From Falsirhodobacter sp051195255 (GTDB lineage Bacteria; Pseudomonadota; Alphaproteobacteria; Rhodobacterales; Rhodobacteraceae), in the NCBI RefSeq assembly GCF_051195255.1, contig NZ_JBNJLK010000005.1:133836-197835 (forward strand): 64,000 nt of DNA. The letters run 5' to 3'. This document shows positions 1 through 8,964 of this stretch, one piece after another. A model generated the notes under the pieces. The model searched no databases. It saw nothing but the letters and a program-made list of their open reading frames with translations, and was not told the origin of the DNA. Position 1 is the stretch's first letter; each line of letters begins with the position of its first letter. The position numbers were made by a program, and so were the translations under genes.

Positions 1-360
1 AACGAGGACGTGGCGCTGGCCAACGCGATCATCACGGTGCCGGTCAATCCGGACTTCCCGTCGCTCAACCTCGGGCAATGCGTGCTGCTGACGGCCTATG
101 AATGGCGCCGGCAGGTGGCGGAGGTTCCGGCCGAAGTGGTGCACATGGCCCGCACCGAATTTGCCACCGCGATCGAGGTGCAGAAGCTGGGCGACCACTT
201 CGAGGAACGGCTGGAGGAGGTCGGCTTCTTCTTCCCGCCCGCGAAGGTCGACGGCATGAAGCTGTCGCTGCGCAACATGTGGAGCCGGCTGAACCTTACC
301 CGCGCCGAGGTGCAGACCTTCCACGGCATGTTGCGCCAGATCCTGCGCAAGCGCGGATAA
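1..360 (+). CDS. C-terminal part of a SpoU/TrmJ-family tRNA/rRNA 2'-O-methyltransferase (partial, cut by window edge)
   Basis: The reading frame is open from base 1 and ends at TAA 358-360, so the gene starts to the left of the window and 119 residues are visible. Residues 11-26 (TVPVNPDFPSLNLGQC) match motif 3 of the SpoU (SPOUT) class: a short strand, then SLN and a helix, which forms part of the knotted SAM site. The tail after it (about 90 residues, helical, ending KRG) resembles the C-terminal extension of TrmJ-type enzymes, which 2'-O-methylate position 32 of tRNAs. The fold class is clear; the exact substrate cannot be told without the N-terminal part. The Mrp operon starts about 100 bases downstream on the same strand. 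Confidence 0.8.
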   Translation, partial: NEDVALANAIITVPVNPDFPSLNLGQCVLLTAYEWRRQVAEVPAEVVHMARTEFATAIEVQKLGDHFEERLEEVGFFFPPAKVDGMKLSLRNMWSRLNLTRAEVQTFHGMLRQILRKRG

Positions 361-463
361 CATCAACGAAATATAGTGAAATATAAGGCGGTGGCGGTTG
401 AAGCCCCGCCCGATCGCGGCCATAACCGGGAAAACCCTCTTCGCAAAGGTAAACCCCCCGGTC

Positions 464-3364
464 ATGGCCCCGCCGTCACTGCTTCTTCTGCTGCTTGTTC
501 TTCCATTTATCAGCGGATTGATCGTTGTGACCATGCAGGCCCGCCGCGCGGTGGTCGGGGTGTCCGCCTCGGTCATGGCCTCGGCGGCGGCGCTGGTGAT
601 GCTGTTCTGGCCGGTGGTGCGCGACGGCGGCATCGTCCGCCACGTCACGCTGTGGCTGCCCCAGCAGGGGATCAACCTGACGCTGCGGCTGGACGGGCTG
701 TCCTTCATATTCGCGATGATGGTGACCGGGATCGGTTTCCTCGTCGTGATCTATGCCCGCTATTACCTGTCCAGCAAGGAGCCTGTGCCGCGCTTCTTCT
801 CGCTTCTGCTGCTGTTCGCGGGGGCGATGAACGGGATGCTGCTGTCGGGCAACATCGTCGTCATGGTCGTGTTCTGGGAGATGACGAGCCTCGTCTCCTT
901 CCTGCTGATCGGGTTCTGGCGCACAAACGGTGCCGCGCGGGACGGGGCACGGATGGCGTTGATCATCACCGCGACGGGCGGGCTGTGCCTTCTGGCCTCC
1001 ATGCTGCTGGTGGGGCATGTGGCGGGCAGCTACGATCTGGACCGGGTCTTGGCCTCGGGCGAGAAGCTGCGGGCCCATCCGCTGTATGTGCCGGCGCTGT
1101 TGCTGTTCCTGATCGGCTGCTTCACGAAATCGGCGCAGTTCCCGTTCCACTTCTGGCTGCCGAACGCCATGTCGGCGCCCACGCCCGTATCAGCCTATCT
1201 GCATTCGGCCACGATGGTGAAGATGGGGGTCTTCCTTTTGATCCGGTTTTCGCCGGTCTTCGGGGGGACGGACCTTTGGTTCAACCTTGTCGCGGGGGTG
1301 GGGCTGGCGACGCTGGTCATCGGCGCCGTCATCGCCCTGTTCCGGCATGACCTGAAGGGCATCCTCGCCTATTCCACCATCAGCCATCTGGGACTGATCA
1401 CCGCCCTTGTGGGTATCGGCAGCCCCGAGGCGATCGTGGCCGCCATCTTCCACGTGATGAACCACGCGGTTTTCAAGGCGTCGCTGTTCATGGCGGCGGG
1501 CATCATCGACCACGAAACCGGCACCCGCGACATCCGCCGCCTGTCCGGCCTGCGGCACGCGATGCCGGTCACGGCCGCGCTGGCGGGGGTGGCCTGCGCC
1601 GCCATGGCGGGGGTGCCCCTCCTGAACGGCTTCCTGTCGAAAGAGATGTTCTTTGCCGAAACCTTCGCATGGCACAGCGGATCCCTTTTCGACAACGCGA
1701 TGCCCTACATCGCCGTGCTGGGCACGGCGTTCTCGGTCGCCTATTCGCTGCGGTTCCTGCTGTCCGTCTTCTTCGGCCCGCCCGCCACCGACTTGCCGAA
1801 AGAAGCGCACGAGCCCGTCGCCTGGATGCGCCGCCCGGCCGAGGTTCTGGGCGTGCTGTGCCTTGTCATCGGCATCTTCCCGTACGCCACCATCGGCCCC
1901 GCGCTGGCCGCCGGCGCGCGCGCCGTGCTGGGCGAAGGCGTGCCCGACTATTCGCTGGCGCTGTGGCACGGGGTGAACGCGCCGCTGATCATGTCGATCA
2001 TCGCCATCGTTCTGGGCGCGCTGATCTATGGCCTGTTCCACCGCGCGATCGCGCAGGGACCGGAAGGTCCCCCGCTGTTGTGGCGCCTGCGCGGGTCGCG
2101 GATATTCGACGCGACGCTGGTGCAGGGCACTTGGCAGATCCCGCGCCGCGCGATCCGCCTGTTCGGCACCGCCCGGCTGCAACCGCAGGTGCGTCTGCTG
2201 GTGGTGCTCGGCATCCTTGCCGTCGCCAGCGCGCTTTGGGGCAGCAACGCCCTGCGCCCGGTGTGGGAGCTGAGCCCCGTCGATCCCGTCTTCCTTCTGC
2301 TGTGGGTCGGGGGCGCCGCCTGCGCCATCGGCGCGGCCTGGTACGCCAAGTATCACCGTTTCGCCGCGCTGACGCTTCTGGGCGGGGCGGGGCTGGTGAC
2401 CAGCGCCACCTTCGTCTGGTTCTCCGCCCCCGACCTTGCAGTGACTCAGCTGCTGGTGGAGATCGTGACCACGGTCCTGCTGCTTCTGGGCCTGCGCTGG
2501 CTGCCCCGCCGCAAGGCGGAAATCGCGGCCGCCGAAGGGCGGAAGGCCAAAATTCGGCGGCGCGTCGATCTGGCGGTGGCGCTGGTCTGCGGCGCGGGCG
2601 TCGCGGCGCTGTCCTATGCGGTGATGACGATGCCGGCCGGCAACCTCGCCTCGGACTGGTTCCTGGAACATGCCTATGCCGAAGGCGGCGGCACGAACGT
2701 GGTGAACGTGATCCTCGTGGATTTCCGCGGCTTCGACACGCTGGGAGAGATGACGGTTCTGGCCATCGTCGGCCTGACGGTCTTCGCCCTGCTGCGCCGC
2801 TTCCGCCCGGCCATCGAGAGCAACGAGGTGACGGCCCAGCAGCGTCTGCAGAACGAATACGACGACGCCGCCGATGGGCGCAAGCGCGGCGACACGGTGC
2901 GCGACTACCTGATGGTGGCGTCGGTCATCATGCACTGGATGTTCCCCGTCATCATCATGCTGGCGGCGATGCTGTTCTTCCGCGGCCACGACCTGCCCGG
3001 CGGCGGCTTTGCGGCCGGAGTGGCGCTGGCCATCGCTTTCCTGCTGCAATACCTCGCCGCCGACGTGACCTGGGTGGAGGATCGTCTGCGCATCCTGCCG
3101 GTGCGCTGGATCGCCATCGGGCTCCTGATCTCCACCGGCGTGGGGATGGGATCGTGGATCTTCGGCTATCCCTTCCTGACGGCGCATTCGCAATACATCC
3201 ACATCCCCCTGATCGGAGAGGTGCCGGCCGCAACCGCGCTTCTGTTCGACGTGGGTGTCTTCGCGCTGGTCGTGGGGGCGGTGGTGCTGATGCAGGTGGC
3301 GATCGCCCACCAGTCGCTGCGCTGGTACCGCGCGCGCGAAAAGACCGACGGGGAGGAAGGCTGA
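464..3364 (+). CDS. mrpA: Na+(K+)/H+ antiporter large subunit, fused MrpA-MrpB (PhaAB type)
   Basis: This is the largest subunit of the multisubunit cation/proton antiporter of the inner membrane. About 966 residues with many membrane helices. Residues about 100-420 carry the NuoL/Nqo12-like antiporter core; the SAYLHSATMVKMG stretch near residue 240 includes the membrane lysine typical of the family. A middle segment (about 600-770) fits the MbhD/MbhE-like region, and residues about 813-955 are a complete MnhB/MrpB domain (HDLPGGGF motif). MrpA and MrpB are therefore fused, as in rhizobial Pha systems. ATG 464 was chosen because the protein then begins directly with a hydrophobic helix and AAAGG lies upstream; an in-frame TTG at 398 would add 22 polar residues. 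The stop overlaps the next start (ATGA). Confidence 0.93.
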   Translation: MAPPSLLLLLLVLPFISGLIVVTMQARRAVVGVSASVMASAAALVMLFWPVVRDGGIVRHVTLWLPQQGINLTLRLDGLSFIFAMMVTGIGFLVVIYARYYLSSKEPVPRFFSLLLLFAGAMNGMLLSGNIVVMVVFWEMTSLVSFLLIGFWRTNGAARDGARMALIITATGGLCLLASMLLVGHVAGSYDLDRVLASGEKLRAHPLYVPALLLFLIGCFTKSAQFPFHFWLPNAMSAPTPVSAYLHSATMVKMGVFLLIRFSPVFGGTDLWFNLVAGVGLATLVIGAVIALFRHDLKGILAYSTISHLGLITALVGIGSPEAIVAAIFHVMNHAVFKASLFMAAGIIDHETGTRDIRRLSGLRHAMPVTAALAGVACAAMAGVPLLNGFLSKEMFFAETFAWHSGSLFDNAMPYIAVLGTAFSVAYSLRFLLSVFFGPPATDLPKEAHEPVAWMRRPAEVLGVLCLVIGIFPYATIGPALAAGARAVLGEGVPDYSLALWHGVNAPLIMSIIAIVLGALIYGLFHRAIAQGPEGPPLLWRLRGSRIFDATLVQGTWQIPRRAIRLFGTARLQPQVRLLVVLGILAVASALWGSNALRPVWELSPVDPVFLLLWVGGAACAIGAAWYAKYHRFAALTLLGGAGLVTSATFVWFSAPDLAVTQLLVEIVTTVLLLLGLRWLPRRKAEIAAAEGRKAKIRRRVDLAVALVCGAGVAALSYAVMTMPAGNLASDWFLEHAYAEGGGTNVVNVILVDFRGFDTLGEMTVLAIVGLTVFALLRRFRPAIESNEVTAQQRLQNEYDDAADGRKRGDTVRDYLMVASVIMHWMFPVIIMLAAMLFFRGHDLPGGGFAAGVALAIAFLLQYLAADVTWVEDRLRILPVRWIAIGLLISTGVGMGSWIFGYPFLTAHSQYIHIPLIGEVPAATALLFDVGVFALVVGAVVLMQVAIAHQSLRWYRAREKTDGEEG

Positions 3365-3708
3365 TGGAACTGATCCTGGCACTGGGCATCGGCGCGCTGG
3401 TCGCCTCGGGCACCTGGCTGGTCATGCGGCCGCGCAGCTTTCAGGTGATCATCGGGCTGTGCCTGCTGTCCTATGGGGTGAACCTGTTCATCTTTTCGAT
3501 GGGGCGGTTGCGGATCGGCGCGGCGGCCATCATGCCCAAGGGCGGCGTGGTGGACCCGTCGCTGTACGCCGACCCCATCCCGCAGGCGCTGGTGCTGACC
3601 GCCATCGTCATCAGCTTTGCCACGACGGCGTTGTTTCTTGTGGTGCTTCTGGCGTCGCGCGGATTCATGGGCACGGATCACGTGGACGGAAAGGACCCGA
3701 AACGTTGA
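3364..3708 (+). CDS. mrpC: Na+(K+)/H+ antiporter subunit C (MrpC/PhaC)
   Basis: 114 residues with three membrane helices, homologous to NuoK of complex I. The conserved LLSYGVNLFIFSMG helix (about residues 37-50) and the DPIPQALVLTAIVI segment (about 72-85) are the family hallmarks and line the proton path between the MrpA and MrpD modules. The start codon overlaps the mrpA stop as ATGA, indicating translational coupling. Its own stop overlaps the TTG start of mrpD. Confidence 0.95.
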   Translation: MELILALGIGALVASGTWLVMRPRSFQVIIGLCLLSYGVNLFIFSMGRLRIGAAAIMPKGGVVDPSLYADPIPQALVLTAIVISFATTALFLVVLLASRGFMGTDHVDGKDPKR

Positions 3709-5327
3709 CCCCGCAGCATCTTGTCATCGCGCCCATCCTGATCCCGCTTCTGGCCGGCGCTGCCATGCTTTTGTATGACGAGCGTCAGCGGCGCGTGAAG
3801 TTCGCCGTCAGCCTGGGCGCCTGCCTCGCCATGCTGGCCGTCGCGGTGGAACTGCTGATCCGCGCCAAGGCGCCATCCGGCGGCAGCCTGATCGGGCTGT
3901 ACCTTCTGGGCGACTGGCCCACGCCCTTCGGGATCAACCTGGTGCTGGACCGGCTGACGGCGCTGATGCTGGTGTTGTCCTCCGTCCTGTCGATCGCGGT
4001 GCTGATCTACGCCTGGGGTGGCTGGCAGGGGCGCGGGCAGCACTTCCACAGCCTGTTCATGTTCCAGATGATGGGTGTCAACGGCGCCTTCCTGACGGGC
4101 GACCTGTTCAACCTGTTCGTGTTCTTCGAGATCATGCTGGCGGCCTCCTACGGTCTGCTCCTGCACGGCTCGGGGCCGGAGCGGGTGCGGGCGGGGATGC
4201 ATTACATCGTCATGAACCTTGTGGCGTCCTTGTTCTTCCTGGTGGGTGTATCGATGATCTACGGGGTCACGGGCACGCTGAACATGGCGGATCTTGCGCG
4301 GATGATGCCCGATCTGCTGGCCCGGGACCGGGCGATGGTCCATGCGGCCATGGCTATCCTGGGCCTCGTCTTCCTGGTGAAGGCGGGGATCTGGCCCTTG
4401 GGCATGTGGCTGCCCGCCACCTATCAGGCGGCGTCGGCCCCGGCGGCGGCGATGTTCGCGATCCTGACGAAGGTGGGGGTCTATGTCATCCTGCGCATCG
4501 CCTTCCTGAACTTCGCCCCTGGAAGCGGCGAGTCCGCGGGCTTTGGCGCGGAGCTGCTGGTGGTGGGCGGCCTCGCCACGATGGCCTTTGGCAGCCTCGG
4601 CATCCTCGGGTCGCAGACGATGCCGCGGATGGCGGGATACGCCGTGCTCATCTCCTCGGGGACGATGATCGGCACGGCGGGGCTGGCGCTTCTGGGCGGC
4701 GGGTCGGGGATGCTGGCGGGCGCGCTGTACTACATGCTCGGCTCCACCCTCGGGATCGCGGCATTGTTCCTGCTGGTGGAGCTGGTGGACCGGGGGCAAA
4801 GCGCCGTGGCGGCCATGCTGGCCTTGTCCGCCGACCTGTTCGGCGCCCCGGATGAGGATCCGGAGGAGGATCAGACCGGCCTCGTGGTGCCCGCGACGAT
4901 GACGCTCCTCGGACTCAGCTTCGCGGCGCTGGCGGTGCTGCTGGCCGGGTTGCCGCCCTTGCCGGGCTTTGTCGGCAAGGTCGTGATGCTGACGGCCATG
5001 CTGAAGGGCGGCGTGTCGGGGCAGGTCGTCGCCTGGGTGTTCATGGCCGCGCTGATCGTGTCCGGCCTTGCCACGCTGATCGCTCTGCTGCGCGTGGGGG
5101 TGCAGACCTTCTGGGCCGCCGGCGATCAGGACGAACCCAAGGTGCTGGCGGTGGAGATCGCGCCCATCCTGGCCCTTCTGACGCTGGTGGCCGTGCTGAC
5201 CTGGCAGGCCCGCCCCGTGATGCGCTACATGGAGGCGACCGCGGCCGCGCTGCACCGGCCCGAGGTCTACATTTCCGGCGTGCTGACGGCGGAGCGCACC
5301 CAGCACCAGCGGGAGGAGGCGGAATGA
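3705..5327 (+). CDS. mrpD: Na+(K+)/H+ antiporter subunit D (MrpD/PhaD)
   Basis: 540 residues, polytopic, NuoM/NuoN-like antiporter subunit. The MGVNGAFLTGDLFNLFVFFE stretch near residue 120 is characteristic of MrpD and contains the essential membrane glutamate; the VKAGIWPLGMWLP stretch near residue 225 contains a conserved membrane lysine. The start is taken as TTG 3705, which overlaps the mrpC stop (TTGA) and has AAGGA about 11 bases upstream; no nearer ATG gives a full-length N-terminus. A non-ATG start in a tightly coupled operon is plausible but not proven. The stop overlaps mrpE (ATGA). Confidence 0.93.
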   Translation: MTPQHLVIAPILIPLLAGAAMLLYDERQRRVKFAVSLGACLAMLAVAVELLIRAKAPSGGSLIGLYLLGDWPTPFGINLVLDRLTALMLVLSSVLSIAVLIYAWGGWQGRGQHFHSLFMFQMMGVNGAFLTGDLFNLFVFFEIMLAASYGLLLHGSGPERVRAGMHYIVMNLVASLFFLVGVSMIYGVTGTLNMADLARMMPDLLARDRAMVHAAMAILGLVFLVKAGIWPLGMWLPATYQAASAPAAAMFAILTKVGVYVILRIAFLNFAPGSGESAGFGAELLVVGGLATMAFGSLGILGSQTMPRMAGYAVLISSGTMIGTAGLALLGGGSGMLAGALYYMLGSTLGIAALFLLVELVDRGQSAVAAMLALSADLFGAPDEDPEEDQTGLVVPATMTLLGLSFAALAVLLAGLPPLPGFVGKVVMLTAMLKGGVSGQVVAWVFMAALIVSGLATLIALLRVGVQTFWAAGDQDEPKVLAVEIAPILALLTLVAVLTWQARPVMRYMEATAAALHRPEVYISGVLTAERTQHQREEAE

Positions 5328-5812
5328 GGCGTCTTGTTCCGCATCCCGTGCTGGCTGTCGCGCTGGTCCTGATGTGGCTGATCCTGACGCGGTTCTCGCT
5401 CGGGCAACTGGTTCTGGGTACGGGCGTGGCATTGGTGGCGTCCTGGGCCCTTGGCCCGTTGGAGCCACGGACCATCCGCATCCGGCGCTGGCGGCCCATT
5501 CCGGGGCTGCTGGTGGTTCTGGCCGGCGATGTCATGTGGTCGAACCTGCGGGTCGCCCGGCAGATCCTGTCGGGGCGCATTCCCGCCTCCGGCGTGGTGG
5601 AGGTGGATCTGGAAAGCCGGGACCGGGCGGTTCTGGCGCTTCTTGCCATCATCATCTCGGCCACGCCCGGAACGGCCTGGCTGGGGTGGAACCCGCGCAG
5701 CGGCAAGATGCTGCTGCACGTCTTCGACCTGCGCGAAGAGGACGAGTGGAAGACCCTGATCCAGACACGTTATGAATGCCGCCTGCGGGAGATTTTTGAA
5801 TGGGAGACATGA
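5324..5812 (+). CDS. mrpE: Na+(K+)/H+ antiporter subunit E (MrpE/PhaE)
   Basis: 162 residues. Two N-terminal hydrophobic helices (about residues 9-45) are followed by a mixed alpha/beta cytoplasmic part with the ISATPGTAWLGW segment typical of the MrpE/MnhE family. It starts inside the mrpD stop (ATGA) with GGAGGAGG just upstream, a strong ribosome site. The stop lies within the start region of mrpF. MrpE belongs to the small-subunit half of the antiporter and has no counterpart in complex I. Confidence 0.93.
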   Translation: MRRLVPHPVLAVALVLMWLILTRFSLGQLVLGTGVALVASWALGPLEPRTIRIRRWRPIPGLLVVLAGDVMWSNLRVARQILSGRIPASGVVEVDLESRDRAVLALLAIIISATPGTAWLGWNPRSGKMLLHVFDLREEDEWKTLIQTRYECRLREIFEWET

Positions 5813-6081
5813 TCCTTTCGGTGTCCGTGTTCCTGGCGCAGGGCATGCTGGCCTTTGCCATCCTATTCGGGGGGGTGCGGGCGCTGCGCGGGCCACGGGC
5901 ACAGGACCGGGTTCTAGCGCTGGACACGATCTACGTGAACGTGCTGTTGCTTCTGGTCCTGTCGGGCATCCGCACCGGAACCGTCTTCTTCTTCGAAGCG
6001 ACGCTGATCATCGCCGTTCTCAGCTTCGTGGCGACGGTGGCGCTGGCCAAGTTCCTCATGCGTGGAGAGGTGATCGAATGA
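5800..6081 (+). CDS. mrpF: Na+(K+)/H+ antiporter subunit F (MrpF/PhaF)
   Basis: 93 residues with three membrane helices. The segment GPRAQDRVLALDTIYVNVLL (about 30-49) contains the family signature DRVLALDT between helix 1 and helix 2. ATG 5800 overlaps the mrpE end; a second in-frame ATG at 5809 makes an exact ATGA overlap with the mrpE stop and would remove three residues, so either may be used. The stop overlaps the mrpG start. Confidence 0.92.
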   Translation: MGDMILSVSVFLAQGMLAFAILFGGVRALRGPRAQDRVLALDTIYVNVLLLLVLSGIRTGTVFFFEATLIIAVLSFVATVALAKFLMRGEVIE

Positions 6082-6440
6082 CGGGTCTTCCACTTTGGGC
6101 CGCCATCCTCGTATCTGCGCTGGTGCTGATTGGGTCGGCCATGTCGTTGATCGGGGCCATCGGACTGTTGCGCTTGCCGAAATTCTATCAGCGGCTTCAC
6201 GCGCCGGGGCTGACGACCAGCTCCGCCTCGATCTGCATCATCCTCGGTTCCATGATCGGGTTTTCTTTGCTGAACCAGCGGCTGGTCCTGCATGAGGCGC
6301 TGATCGGACTGTTCATCATGTGTACCACGCCGGTGACGCTGATGCTGCTGGGACGGGCCGCGCTGTATCGCGACCGGGCCGAGAACAAGCCCGTCGTGGC
6401 GCCGACCGATCCGCTGGCCGTGCCGCCGCGTCAGGACTGA
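6078..6440 (+). CDS. mrpG: Na+(K+)/H+ antiporter subunit G (MrpG/PhaG)
   Basis: 120 residues. Three helices and the LLRLPKFYQRLHAPG signature between helices 1 and 2 identify MrpG/MnhG/PhaG. Start ATG 6078 overlaps the mrpF stop (ATGA). It is the last gene of the six-gene antiporter operon (mrpA-B fused, C, D, E, F, G), so the complex is complete. Its 3' end overlaps that of the convergent modC by 10 bases, leaving no room for a separate terminator. Confidence 0.93.
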   Translation: MTGLPLWAAILVSALVLIGSAMSLIGAIGLLRLPKFYQRLHAPGLTTSSASICIILGSMIGFSLLNQRLVLHEALIGLFIMCTTPVTLMLLGRAALYRDRAENKPVVAPTDPLAVPPRQD

Positions 6441-7480
6441 ACCACCAGCGCGGCCGATTTTAGGATGGCGTGGACGGGCGCACCGGGGGCCAAGCCCAGC
6501 GCGGTGGCCGATCGCCCCGTGATGCGGGCCAGCAGGATCTGGTCAGTGCCGCAGGTCAGCCGCACCAGCACCGTCGCGCCCTGCGCGTGCAGGTCCAGAA
6601 CCCGGGCGGGCAGGATGTTGAGGGCGGACAAGCCTTCGGGGCGGGCGCGGGCCAAGAGAACATCCTCTGCCATGATGCGCAGGCGGACGGGCTGGCCCAC
6701 GGCCACCGGCAAGGGCAGCACGAGATCACCCATCTTCGTCGCGATCACGGCCAGACCATCCGCGTCCTGCCCCGTGACATGGCCGGACACGACCGCGCCC
6801 GCCGCGCGAGGCCCCAGATGCGCCGCCAGATGCGGGTCGGAAAAGACGGCCTCGGGCGTTCCGAAGCCGGCCAGCCGCCCCTTCGCGATCAGGGCGACCT
6901 GGTCGGCCAGCCGGATCACCTCGGCCAGCGAATGGCTGACGTAAAGGATCGGGATCGACGCTTCGCCAGCCAGCCGCTCCAGATAGGGCAGGATGTCGTC
7001 CTTGCGGGCGGCGTCCAGCGCGGACAGCGGTTCATCAAGGATCAGAAGCTCCGGCATGCGCAGCAGGGCGCGGCCGATGGACACCCGTTGCCGCTCCCCC
7101 CCGGACAGGTGTGTGGGACGGCGGAACAGCAGCGGCGTGATGTCCAGAAGGTCCGCGATGTGGGCAAGGTTCGTGTCGTCCGGCGCGCCATAAAGCAGGT
7201 TCTTCCGCACGGTCAGGTGGGGGAAAAGGCGCGCGTCCTGAAAGACATAGCCGATGCGGCGCTTGTGCGGCGGCGTCCAGACGCCAGGACCGAAAAGGGT
7301 GCGGCCGTTCAGGCGGACATGGCCGGAATCCGGACGAAGAAGCCCAGCCACCGCATTGGCCACGCTTGTTTTTCCGGCGCCGGAGGGACCGAAGAGGGCC
7401 GTCACGCCAAGGGGTGCGGTGAAGGCCAGATCCAAGGCCGCCGCAGGGAAGCGATGGCGCAGCGCGACGTCGAGGCTCAT
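6431..7480 (-). CDS. modC: Molybdate ABC transporter ATP-binding protein ModC
   Basis: 349 residues; cytoplasmic ATPase that powers molybdate import with ModB. Walker A GPSGAGKT lies at 31-38, the ABC signature LSGGERQ at 125-131 and Walker B LLILDE at 145-150. The C-terminal third (after about residue 285) is a MOP/TOBE-type oxyanion-binding domain with an LSALNILPARV stretch, which distinguishes ModC from generic importer ATPases. The start ATG overlaps the end of modB by 4 bases, so translation is coupled. The divergent extension of the open frame further upstream is antisense to modB and is not part of the protein. Confidence 0.95.
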   Translation of the reverse strand: MSLDVALRHRFPAAALDLAFTAPLGVTALFGPSGAGKTSVANAVAGLLRPDSGHVRLNGRTLFGPGVWTPPHKRRIGYVFQDARLFPHLTVRKNLLYGAPDDTNLAHIADLLDITPLLFRRPTHLSGGERQRVSIGRALLRMPELLILDEPLSALDAARKDDILPYLERLAGEASIPILYVSHSLAEVIRLADQVALIAKGRLAGFGTPEAVFSDPHLAAHLGPRAAGAVVSGHVTGQDADGLAVIATKMGDLVLPLPVAVGQPVRLRIMAEDVLLARARPEGLSALNILPARVLDLHAQGATVLVRLTCGTDQILLARITGRSATALGLAPGAPVHAILKSAALVVQS

Positions 7481-8166
7481 GATAGCCTCGCCTTTTTCAG
7501 GCGAGCGGCCAGCGCTTCGGACAGCAGAATCGCGCCCACCGCCAGGACGATGGAGATCACGATCAGCCGGAACGCCTGCGGTTCGGCACCGGGCACCTGA
7601 AGCAGCGAATAGATGGCGGAGGGGAGTGTTTGGGTCTGGCCCGGGATGTTGGACACGAAGGTGATCGTGGCCCCGAATTCCCCCATCGCCTTGGCAAAGG
7701 CGAGGACGGCGCCCGCCAGAACGCCCGGCAGTGCCAAGGGCAGCGTCACCGTCAGAAACACCCGCAGCTGTGAGGCGCCGAGGGTCGAGGCCGCCGCCTC
7801 GAGCCCCGGATCGATGGCCTCGATTGACAGGCGGATCGCGCGGACCATCAGCGGAAAGGCCATGACGGCGGCGGCCAGCGCGGCACCCGTCCAGTTGAAG
7901 GCCAGAACGATGCCGACCTTTTCCAGAAGTGCCCCGACCGTCCCCCGCCGTCCGAAGACCAGCAGCAGCAGATATCCGGTGACGATGGGCGGCAGGATCA
8001 GCGGCAGATGCACCAGCCCGTTGATCAGCGCCTTGCCGGGAAACTCCCTCCGCGCCAGAAGATGGGCGATGGCTATGCCGAAGGGCAGGCTGGACAAGGT
8101 CGCCACGGCGGACACGCGAAGCGACAGCTCCACCGCCTGCCATTCCTGAACCGTCAGCCCGCCCAC
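7477..8166 (-). CDS. modB: Molybdate ABC transporter permease ModB
   Basis: 229 residues with about five membrane helices. The cytoplasmic EAA loop that contacts the ATPase is seen near residues 124-143 (EAASTLGASQLRVFL), and MGEFGATI and NIPGQTQTLP are characteristic of ModB-type permeases. The start is GTG 8166 (CAC on the plus strand), one base after the modA stop; no upstream ATG fits. Middle gene of modA-modB-modC. Confidence 0.94.
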   Translation of the reverse strand: MGGLTVQEWQAVELSLRVSAVATLSSLPFGIAIAHLLARREFPGKALINGLVHLPLILPPIVTGYLLLLVFGRRGTVGALLEKVGIVLAFNWTGAALAAAVMAFPLMVRAIRLSIEAIDPGLEAAASTLGASQLRVFLTVTLPLALPGVLAGAVLAFAKAMGEFGATITFVSNIPGQTQTLPSAIYSLLQVPGAEPQAFRLIVISIVLAVGAILLSEALAARLKKARLS

Positions 8167-8167
8167 G

Positions 8168-8905
8168 TCAGCGGAGGACCTTGAACCCCTGGTCGCGGAA
8201 GACCGCAGCCGCCTCGTCCGAGGAAAGGTGGTTCAGGAAGGCCTGCGCCGCCGGCGTATCGCGCCCCTGAAGAAGGGCTGCGGGATAGGTGATGGGGTCG
8301 TGGCTGTTGTCTGGGAAGGTCAGGACCTCCGCCACCCGCGGTTCGGCCATCGCGTCCGAAGCATAGACGATGCCAAAATGCGCTTCCCCCGCCGCCACAA
8401 GCGCCAGTGCGGCGCGCACGTCGTCGGTCTGCGCGACGCGGGCGGCCAGATCCTCCCATAGGCCCAGATGGTTCAGGGCCTGCTTGCCGTAGATGCCGGC
8501 AGGGACCGAATCCACCATGGCCATGGCCAGATGGCTTTCGCCCAGAAGATCGGGAAGATCCTCGGCCTCCATTTCGGAACTGCCCTTGGGGCCGATGGCC
8601 ACCAGCGTGTTGCCCAGAAGGTCGCGGCGGGTGGATGGGGCGAGCAGACCCTCCTTCTCCACCACGTCCATCCAGTCGGAGGAGGCCGAGATGAACAGAT
8701 CAGCGGGCGCCCCTGACGCGATCTGCTTTGCCAGGGTGGAGGAGCCGGCATACGACACCGTCACGCTGTCGCCGCTTTCAGGCTGCCATTCCGCCGCGAT
8801 CTGGTCCAGCGCGGTCTTCAGGCTGGCGGCGGCGAAGACGGTGACCGTGTCGGCCTGCGCCGCCGTGGACAAGGCAAGAAAGGCGGCAAAGGTAAGGCGA
8901 AGCAT
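8168..8905 (-). CDS. modA: Molybdate-binding periplasmic protein ModA
   Basis: 245 residues. A signal peptide occupies residues 1-18 (cleavage after AQA, before DTVTVFAAASL). The FAAASLKTALDQI segment and the GSSTLAKQI and GAPADLF motifs are those of ModA/WtpA-type oxyanion binders. The chosen ATG has AAGGA upstream. It leads the modABC operon, supplying molybdate to molybdenum cofactor enzymes. I saw no convincing ModE palindrome in the short space between this gene and the end of opgH. Confidence 0.95.
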   Translation of the reverse strand: MLRLTFAAFLALSTAAQADTVTVFAAASLKTALDQIAAEWQPESGDSVTVSYAGSSTLAKQIASGAPADLFISASSDWMDVVEKEGLLAPSTRRDLLGNTLVAIGPKGSSEMEAEDLPDLLGESHLAMAMVDSVPAGIYGKQALNHLGLWEDLAARVAQTDDVRAALALVAAGEAHFGIVYASDAMAEPRVAEVLTFPDNSHDPITYPAALLQGRDTPAAQAFLNHLSSDEAAAVFRDQGFKVLR

Positions 8906-8964
8906 GGAATGTCCTTGATGAGGTGCAGATAGATGATGCATCCGCACCCCGGAAAGGCAAGCCG

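Noticed and set aside
1190..3382. Long minus-strand open frame of about 730 codons inside mrpA
   Set aside because: It is the antisense shadow of the mrpA gene in G+C-rich DNA; the translation is His/Arg/Gln-rich without domains and mrpA is clearly coding.
8906..8964. ModE operator before modA
   Set aside because: No palindrome resembling a ModE site was seen in the short gap.
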